From Tetrahymena thermophila SB210 (Eukaryota > Ciliophora > Oligohymenophorea > Hymenostomatida > Tetrahymenidae), in contig NW_002476542.1 of assembly GCF_000189635.1 (NCBI RefSeq), positions 172,827-236,826 of the forward strand: DNA of 64,000 nucleotides, written 5' to 3'. The translations under genes and the position numbers were made by a program. The notes under the pieces are model-generated. The model worked only from the letters and a program-made list of their open reading frames with translations. It was not told the origin of the DNA and did not search any database. Below are positions 56,101-64,000 of the stretch, piece by piece. Positions within the stretch are counted from its first letter, which is position 1. Every line of letters begins with the position of its first letter.

Positions 56101-59100
56101 AATTCATTAAAAATAAAGTAATTTATACCCAATAAAATCTAATATTTACATTTTTATTTCATTAGGCAGTTAATGGAGGGGTAATAGCGATCTTAGGAAA
56201 TGATCAAATGACTAACTTAATTCAAAATTCAAGCTTTTTTGAAAATACATCAATAAAAAATGGTGGAGCAATTTATTTGAAAACTGATATAAATGATGTA
56301 ATAATATTATTCAAATACAATTTTTTTTAAAAAAAGCTTAAATTAAATACAATACTGTTTCAACTTTACCGACATTTTTATTAATTTAAAATTAAATTTT
56401 ATCCATTTAATTTATTTTAATTTTAGATTTTCAAAATGTAAATTGTTGAATCTTAATTTCGTGAAAACTCAGCTATATAAGGTAATGGAGGTGCTTTTTA
56501 TTTATTGGCATAAACTGTTAACTCAAATTAATAATAGATAATGATTTAAAATACTGAAATTAATAATAACAAGGCTTAAATAGGTGGTGGAATTTATAAT
56601 TAAGGATTAAACCCTAAAATAAAATAAAGTTTGATTTCATTTAATTAGGCTTCATACTATGGAAATGATTAATTTTCTTATCCAACATAACTTTATAATG
56701 TCAACTATCAAAGTTTTTAACATTAATAAAATTAGAATTAAATTATATTTAATAATTTTAAAAGTGGTGATAAATTTCCTAAATTTATTTTTGAGCTAAG
56801 AGATAATAGCAGTAAACCTGTAATATATACTGAAGGATAGCAAATTACAGCTCAAATAAGAATAAGTCAAAAGACAGTAAATTCTTCTCAATATTATTTT
56901 AGAGGAAATACTATCCAATCAATTGATCCTATCAAAAATATTTTTATATTTGATGATCTAGACTTGATAGGTATTCCTAATTCCTACTTGATAATAGAAT
57001 TTATTTCAGACTCAATAAAGATATTTAACAATTAAACATAAATATTTGAAAATAATTATACATTTGAAGTGCATGTTAATTTTAGGAATTGTGTTTATGG
57101 AGAGATCATTAATTAGTATAACAATTATAAAGAATGTTAAACTTGTGAAGATGGCAAATATTCATTAGACTTTGAAGCATGTTATTCCTGTCCTTCTGGA
57201 GGATAATGCTAAAATGGAGTAGTTGATCTCTAAAGTGGATTTTGGAGAAAAGAAGAGCATAGTTTATAAATATTATAATGCTATAATAGATTATAGAATT
57301 GTATAGGAACATCATTTGGAAATAATGTTTGTAATTAAGGAAATATAGGACCACTATGCGAAGAATGTGATGTAATTAATTAATTAATTTGATGATATTT
57401 TTAAAAATGTTTATTTATACAAAGATTCATGGAGAGTTTTGGTAGAAAAGCTATACAAGAAGTTCAAAGTATTAGTGTTAGTTATGTGAAAGTATTAGAT
57501 ATGATTTTTGGAAACTGGCTCTTACTTTTCTTTGGATAACAATTTCTATATTTTTTACTGTTAAGAATGATGAAAGTTTTTTCTTAAAAAGAATATTGAT
57601 AAACAACATTCGCAAAAAATCTAAAAAAATCCAAAGTGAAAGTATTAAAATTAGTAATCTAAGTTCATAGGATAAATCAAATAAGCTTGAAAACTAAAAA
57701 TAAAAAATTTTATCTAAAAATTATATTAAGATTTTTACAAACTATGTTTAAATAGTAAGTACTACTGTCACATTCAACTTAAACATTGATTCATGTAATT
57801 TATTTCTTATTTTTTTTAAATTATATAAAAACTATTATTTATATTAATTTTAACCAAATAAAAAATAGATTTTGTAGAAGTTTCCACATATTTAGGAACT
57901 CCAATAAAAACGTCTATAGATTTTTTAGAATGTTTTCTTAAAGATAGTTAAATATAAATACCTTAAATTTACAAGAAACTAATTTTTTCTTTACTTTCTC
58001 CTTTTATTATTTTAGCATTATTTGCTTTTATCCTGAAATTTAACTAAAAATTTGTAGATAAATCAATCAAATTTAAAATACACTAACTCTATACAGGATC
58101 AATTTTCTTGTTTTTGTATCTTTAACCAGATTTAGTTTCTTAAATGATCAGTCTGCTTTCATGTAGATAAATTGGGGACACCTCTTACATATTAAGCAAT
58201 ATCAATTATGAATGCTATACAGACAGCTACAAATATTATAGCTTGAGCTTAATACTTCCTTTCTTAATTATATGGGTTATAATAATTCCTTTTGCTCTTC
58301 TAGTTTATATTACAAAGAATAAAAAGAATTTAGATAGTTTATTTATAAATATGAAATTTGGCTTCTTGTACAGAGAGTACAAAAGCAATGTTTATTATTG
58401 GGAATTCATAAAGATAGCATAAAAAATATCAATAATACTTGTACTTAATCTTTATTACCAGAATTAGATTGTAAAAGGCTGTATTATAACATTGATTATA
58501 ACAGGTTATGGATTATATGCAAATAAATTATAACCTTACTTAGAAGATAACTACAATTAGTTAGATAGCTTATCCACAAAGGTATGCGCTTTAACAGTAT
58601 TTCTTTGCGTTTTGATAAACGGAAACGGTTACAATTATTTATTGATTATTTCATTAACTATAATTTTTATAATCAACATTTATTTTGTTATAGCCATTTT
58701 AATAAGAGTAATTGATAGTAAGAAACATAAATTATTAAAAATATTTTCAAATCTGAAAAATAAATTATTACATAAAAACGAACAAAAAATTGAAAAAAAA
58801 CAAATAAATAAAGAATTAAGGAAAAAGATAAGAAGAATTCTGTTAAATTATTAATCTTTTAGCAAAAATAATAAATTGAACATCAATCTTCTTATATATA
58901 ATGATCAACAAAGTAATTTTTATAAATTTAGTATTTAATTTAATTACTAACAAACTTAATTTTTAACGAATAAGTAGACTTAAAAGAAAACTCAAATGTG
59001 TAAATGCTTAATCTATTCTCATAACTTGAAAAATAAGACAAAGTACCATATAATAGCTAGTGTTCTAATTTGTAATCTTGTTCACCTTTATATAACAAAA

Positions 59101-59408
59101 TATGGGAGACCTAAAGTTAAAATTTAATAATTTCTTAAAGTAAAAGAGGTATATGTTTATTTATTTATTTTTAACTATTTATAACATTTTTTAAATAAAT
59201 ATAAAAAAAAGTATAATTGACAGAAACAGAAACTAAATTGATGCAATTCACCAATAAAATTGATATACCCTAAATTAATTTAAATAAAAGAATAAATACT
59301 TAAAATCCATTTCATAAAAGATCTAAAATATAGTAGTTAGATATTGAATAGTAAGTTAATTAAGATTTTTAAGTAACAGAGCTAAGTATAGAAAATAATT
59401 AATTATGA
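50189..59408 (+). CDS. Giant beta-helix membrane protein, array copy 3
   Basis: Follows copy 1 exon by exon, with the same splice signals. It starts at ATG 50189-50191 and ends at TGA 59406-59408. No frame break was seen in the exons I translated, so it looks intact. It should encode roughly 2560-2570 aa; this is estimated from the alignment, not counted. The main difference from copy 1 is 273 extra bases (91 codons) in the beta-helix at about 54388-54660. Intron sequences have drifted more than exons. Domain order is the same: signal peptide (ending YFLLG), propeller-like part (GNVYVWDSLN), beta-helix, Cys-rich module with SCPSGGQCQNG, membrane segments and cytoplasmic tail. One helix motif differs (NGGVIAILGN for NGGAIAILGN). 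Function unknown. Confidence 0.86.
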
Positions 59409-59947
59409 ATATACACAAAAAAATAAAATATTATTAATATTTACCAAATTTAATTTTATATTTATAATTTACTAATTAAAATGGATTATAATTCTATTTT
59501 CTTAATCGGTTTACTGCTAAAGAGTATATAATATATTTTGAATTACAAATGGTTATATTTATGTATAATATTTATAGTATTTTTTATAAAATATTAAATT
59601 CATTTTATCTAAATTACCCTAGTTTAGCCTTATTAGTTATTGTATCTGTGATTTTTGTATTTGCACTCTGTTTCCTGTCATTTATAAAATAATATTTATT
59701 AAATTTTAATTTTAGTAAAACTATACTATTCTATATTATAAACATTAAAATTTTATAAAACTTTTATATTTTTGTAAAAAAACTTTAGTTTATCTTCCTT
59801 ATACTATAGTCTTATGGTTTTTTAAATATTAAAGCTAACAAACAGACATATATATATATAATTAAAAAAATTATTAGTTAAGAAAATTAGATAAAACAAG
59901 TAGAGTTTTTTAAGAGATAGAGAAGGAGAGACAAAAAAAATAAAAGA
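59409..59947. promoter_or_regulatory. Spacer and 5' flank, array copy 4
   Basis: The left part is homologous to the 3' flank of copy 1 (from 47857), and the right part to the 5' flanks of the other copies. The conserved box is at 59897-59920, about 30-50 bases before ATG 59948. This spacer is shorter than that between copies 1 and 2. Confidence 0.55.
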
Positions 59948-62900
59948 ATGAATTTTAAAGCATCATTTTTATAACTAATTTATCTTCTGTTACATTATGT
60001 CTTATCAGGGTAGACATCCTAGTGTCCAAAATTTTCTATTCAACACTGTAACTTAATAAAAATTAAATATATATAATATCATTTCTATTATTTAAGTGCC
60101 TCGCTTCTTCGATAGTCAATAGATATTAGGTTATCTAAAAATTCCAAAAACAAATATTATCTTAATCAATACTCTTTCGAATAATTAAAATGGAGTTACT
60201 GAAATTTCTAATGTAGTGTATTACGATGACATTACGAAAAATGAAGACAACATCATTAATGCAATCAAGCGTAAATTATCCATAAATTTTATTGACTTTA
60301 AAAATTTTTTTTACAAAATAGCTGATTATACAATTGTATAAATGGAGTATATTTAGAAAAATAATTATATTCTAATTGTTAGTTCAAATCAGCTAATCGC
60401 AGCAAATGTTTATACATTACAGATAGTAAAGTTCCTCATATTTAGATTAACAACAGGTGTAAGCCTTATTTAAGGCACTGACTTAGCTATTTTAACCACT
60501 AGAGCTTGTATATTCTACATAATTGATGTTGTTTAGTTTAAACAGATATACTCTGAAGATATTTGCAACTATTACTATGATGTTAATAATTTTATTAAAT
60601 ATCCAAGAACATTTATCCTAAATAATGGGCAAGTTTTTATAACAATAAAAGATGATTTTGGATTTCAAGCTTGGTCTTTAAATTTAACAACATACTAACT
60701 TCAATAACATAATTATCTCCCAGAAAAATGTATACTATATTTTAATAATATTTAAATTTTTTAAATTCTAAATTTATAAATAGAAACAGTGTAGCATTAA
60801 AAAACATGGTATACAGATATAGACTTCTATTATGATTGGAATTTGATATTTTTAGTTGGCAATTATTACACACTTACCATTTTATAAATTGGAGATTTAA
60901 GTTAGAATTAATTTACTATATTACAAAATATGAGTAGAAATGATTTATTTTAATTGTATATTGATATAATTATTTTCTTTAAAAATAGATTTGATGGATT
61001 GGGGCTAAAATTTTTTGAACGTTTAATTTATTTAATTTACTGAATAATCTAAATAGAATTTTAGCTTATTTATGAGTGACCCTTACACCTTATACAGACT
61101 TGATTTTACCATTATAGGGAATTAGTTAACATAATCAATAGATTCTCTTACTTTTGAGTTTGCTTAGGATTTTCCTGTATATTATTAAGGAACTTAGTAC
61201 ACTAAATGGTATTACGTTTAAGAAAACAAATAGTTATTTATACCTATGAATTATAATTATTTTTTCTAGACATAAAGTTTCGTTTTTTCTTATCAAGAAA
61301 ATAAAACTATATGGCGTTAAGGTAATATTTATTAAATAATTTCATACTTTTAACTAGGTTTTTAATTAAATTATCTTCTATTTTGGGGAGGGGAAAATAC
61401 CAATAATTGTTATTAATGAAGGAGTCGTCTTTCAATTTAATTAGTTAAGATTAATAGTAATTTAAAATTAATATTTTACTTCCCCTCTCTTCATATTTTT
61501 AATTTTTAAAACTTAATAATTGACGTCTTAGATATTAAATATTATTTAACTCATTTTTACTTTAAGAAATAAATTATTTTTTTAAAAAAAGCTTACTATT
61601 CTAGTGGATGGACAAAAATATTTGCAATTAATCAAAATAATATAAATTATTTTGTCTCATATAGTTACTATTAAATTTTAGTTATATAAGATACAATTGA
61701 TGGTCATATTATATGGAAATCAAATTTAATACCTAATGACAGCATATTTGCAAAAGAAAACTATTTTATGTAAGTTCAAAATTACCCTAAAGGTTTTTTT
61801 GCATTGATGAAGTCTCAATAAATAATCTATATAGAGATATTTTCAAATCAAAATATTTATGTAAGTTAATTTATTCAGTCTCAAAGATAAATTAAAATAA
61901 TCATATTTTAAGAGTTTTTAATTAAGTTAAATTAATCTTTCTTTGACGAGAATGGGTTATGTATTGACTTCGTTTATGGACTAAGAAAACATTCTTTGGT
62001 TTATTACAGGTTTACCTTATAAAGACAATAAAGAAAATTTTTTATTCTGGATGATTGATTTTAAAATTTAAAAGGCAAAAGCTTTGTATTCAGATAATTT
62101 AGATGACAATTTGAATAAAACATGTTACGCTTTATATTCAGAAAAAAATCATTCTCTTGTAGGATTAGATGTATTAGGAAATGTTTATGTATGGGATTCA
62201 CTCAATTAATATAAATTTAAATATAAAAAGACAATAAGTAAATAATTATTTTTTATTAACTTATTAACTTAATTAAAAATAAGCCAAATACTAATGTTAT
62301 AAATCGGTAATGGGTCAATTATATAATGATGGCAACAATATTTACTTAATTGTACTGTGTGATGATCATAAGGTAATTAGTTTTAATATAGATACAGAAG
62401 ATACTTAACTACTAATTTAAATGTCTTCTGATTCAGATCATATTAATTCTTTTGAAGATATTTAATTGATTGGTATTGGAGAAAGCAATACAGGAAGTGT
62501 ATTTTTATTTAGATATAATTAAAATAGTAAGAATTTTGAGTCTTTTTTTAAAATATAAACCATTAAATACAATGATAAAACATTAAATTTAATTTATTTA
62601 GCTGACTCTCAATAGCTCTTTATCTAATACTACTACAGTAACAACTTTTTACCAATAGGAGTGTGCTTAGAAAATGTTTAAAATTGTTTGAATTGTTAGA
62701 TGGATTTTTATTTTAACACAACTGAAACTTAACAATAAGATTATTTATTTGGGCTAGGAACGAGTGAATCTCCATTTTTAAGTTCATAAAATTTGATAAC
62801 AACTTTTTTACTGGTAAATTAATTTATTAAAATAAATAATAATTAGAATTTTAAGTTTGAAATTTAAAACCTTTTTCTTGACAAAAAGATACTTTAAAGA

Positions 62901-64000
62901 ATTTTTATCAAGGGTATATAAAACACATTTTATTTATTAAATTTTCTATAATTTAAAGATTTTTTAATAATTTATAATTTTTATTTTGAAATATTTCATA
63001 ATTTAAATTAAATTATTGGTCTATCTATTTATTTCCAAAACTAAGATTCATTTTTATTAATAAAAAAATTAATTAAAATTAAAAAAATAAAAATATTAAG
63101 GATTCAGGATAAAAAAGCTTAAAATATAAAAATTAATTAAAAAAAGTTTTAATCAAAGATTTAATTTTTAATTTATATATCTAAATTTATTTAATTTTTA
63201 GAGACTTTTGATAAAATGAGTTTTACAAAGTTTGACCTTAAAAATAATTAACCATTAAAAAGGTATTATGAGAATAATGAAAAAATTTTTTTATTTCCAT
63301 ATTAAAATTCATAAAATATGAATTTCTTTAAAATTTTCTATTATTTAAAAAATAATCAGGCACAGCAATATAATTAATTAATAGATGGAATTTAGAAGAT
63401 TAACATCAATATTTATATTCACACAGAAAATTCTTTGAGCTTATTTCAAGAATTGATAGATATTTAATTTAGTAATGTAATATAATTAATGATAAGAAGT
63501 GCAGATCCTTTAAAATAATCTTAAATAAATATTACAAATAGCCTTTAATTTAATTAATTTAATTCTTTATATTTATCAAATATAATATTCTATTTTAAAT
63601 ATTTGGATAACTAAATTTATTAGTGTGGATTATAAATAAATAATATAATTGGTATTGTTAATATTGATAATATCGACTATTAGTCTTCGAATGCTACATA
63701 TTCCTAAAATTGCTATTCTCTTCAAATAAGTAATTCCTCTGTAACTTTGTAAAATCTAAATATATCAAATAAAGATTTTTCTTAATTTTAAGATATAATT
63801 TAAGTTAGTGATTCAAAGCAGGTAAATCATAATATTAGTAATTAAAAAATAAACTAAATATTTTTTTAAAATAATTAAAAAGCTTGTGTTAGATAATTTC
63901 ATTCTTGAAAATTCAATTTTAAACAGTTAGTTTAGCATTGTAAAGTAGTTAAGTGAAACTAGTATAACAATCAAATAGATGATTATTCAAAACAATATCT
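59948..64000 (+). CDS. Giant beta-helix membrane protein, array copy 4 (partial)
   Basis: Starts at ATG 59948-59950 with the same signal-peptide exon (LIYLLLHYVLSG) and follows copy 1 through exons 1-9 into exon 10, where the window ends. The exons I translated are open. Propeller-like segments such as GNVYVWDSLNQYKFKYKKT are conserved, but overall it is more divergent from copies 1 and 3 than those are from each other. Examples are extra residues at the exon 4 start (about 60783-60808) and a different intron 8 (about 62817-63359) without the G-rich box. The C-terminal membrane part is outside the window. Confidence 0.84.

Noticed and set aside
57109-57354. Open - strand frame of 81 codons, with a counterpart at 45568-45774
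   Set aside because: Both are antisense to the Cys-rich module of the array proteins.

Overview
This window looks like macronuclear DNA of a ciliate close to Tetrahymena. The sequence is extremely AT-rich. Every recognisable gene reads TAA and TAG as glutamine and ends only at TGA. Introns are short, AT-rich and GT...AG. The code can be checked directly in two well-known proteins, proteasome ATPase Rpt6 and GAPDH, where TAA falls on glutamines conserved in the family. No operons, ribosome binding sites or prokaryotic signals are expected and none are seen. I worked out exon chains by hand from splice sites, reading frame and protein similarity. For seven of the multi-exon genes the summed exon lengths are an exact multiple of three.

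Left part (1-23 kb), mostly housekeeping and unrelated genes: the 3' end of an unknown + strand gene; a small - strand gene resembling PSME3IP1/FAM192A (NIP30); a - strand gene for 26S proteasome ATPase Rpt6 (395 aa, seven exons); a + strand 1716-aa membrane protein with a secreted beta-helix-like region (6855-12386); a 430-aa unknown protein; an 804-aa armadillo-like protein (eight exons); and a - strand 639-aa helical unknown protein.

Middle part (24-37 kb): a 1573-aa M14 cytosolic-carboxypeptidase-like enzyme (CCP/AGBL type, acting on tubulin or similar C-termini) with a very long disordered tail; a 655-aa Gln-rich coiled-coil protein; an uncertain stretch of overlapping open frames at 34-35 kb; and a highly codon-biased three-exon GAPDH gene.

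Right part (38.9-64 kb), the most striking region: a tandem array of giant paralogous genes. Copy 1 (38909-47856, 16 exons, 2475 aa) is intact. Copy 2 (about 48792-49550) is a decayed 5' fragment. Copy 3 (50189-59408) is intact and carries an extra 91 codons. Copy 4 (59948 onward) runs off the window. Each predicted protein has a signal peptide, a beta-propeller-like N-terminal part, a long Asn/Ser-rich beta-helix with GGA motifs, a Cys-rich module ending in GNIGPLCEECD, and a multi-pass membrane domain with a cytoplasmic tail. The gene at 6855-12386 shares the last three modules and is a distant relative. The duplicated unit includes the spacer, a conserved box just upstream of each start, and introns with complementary G-rich and C-rich boxes. 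The function of the family is not known to me; a surface receptor or adhesin role is inference.
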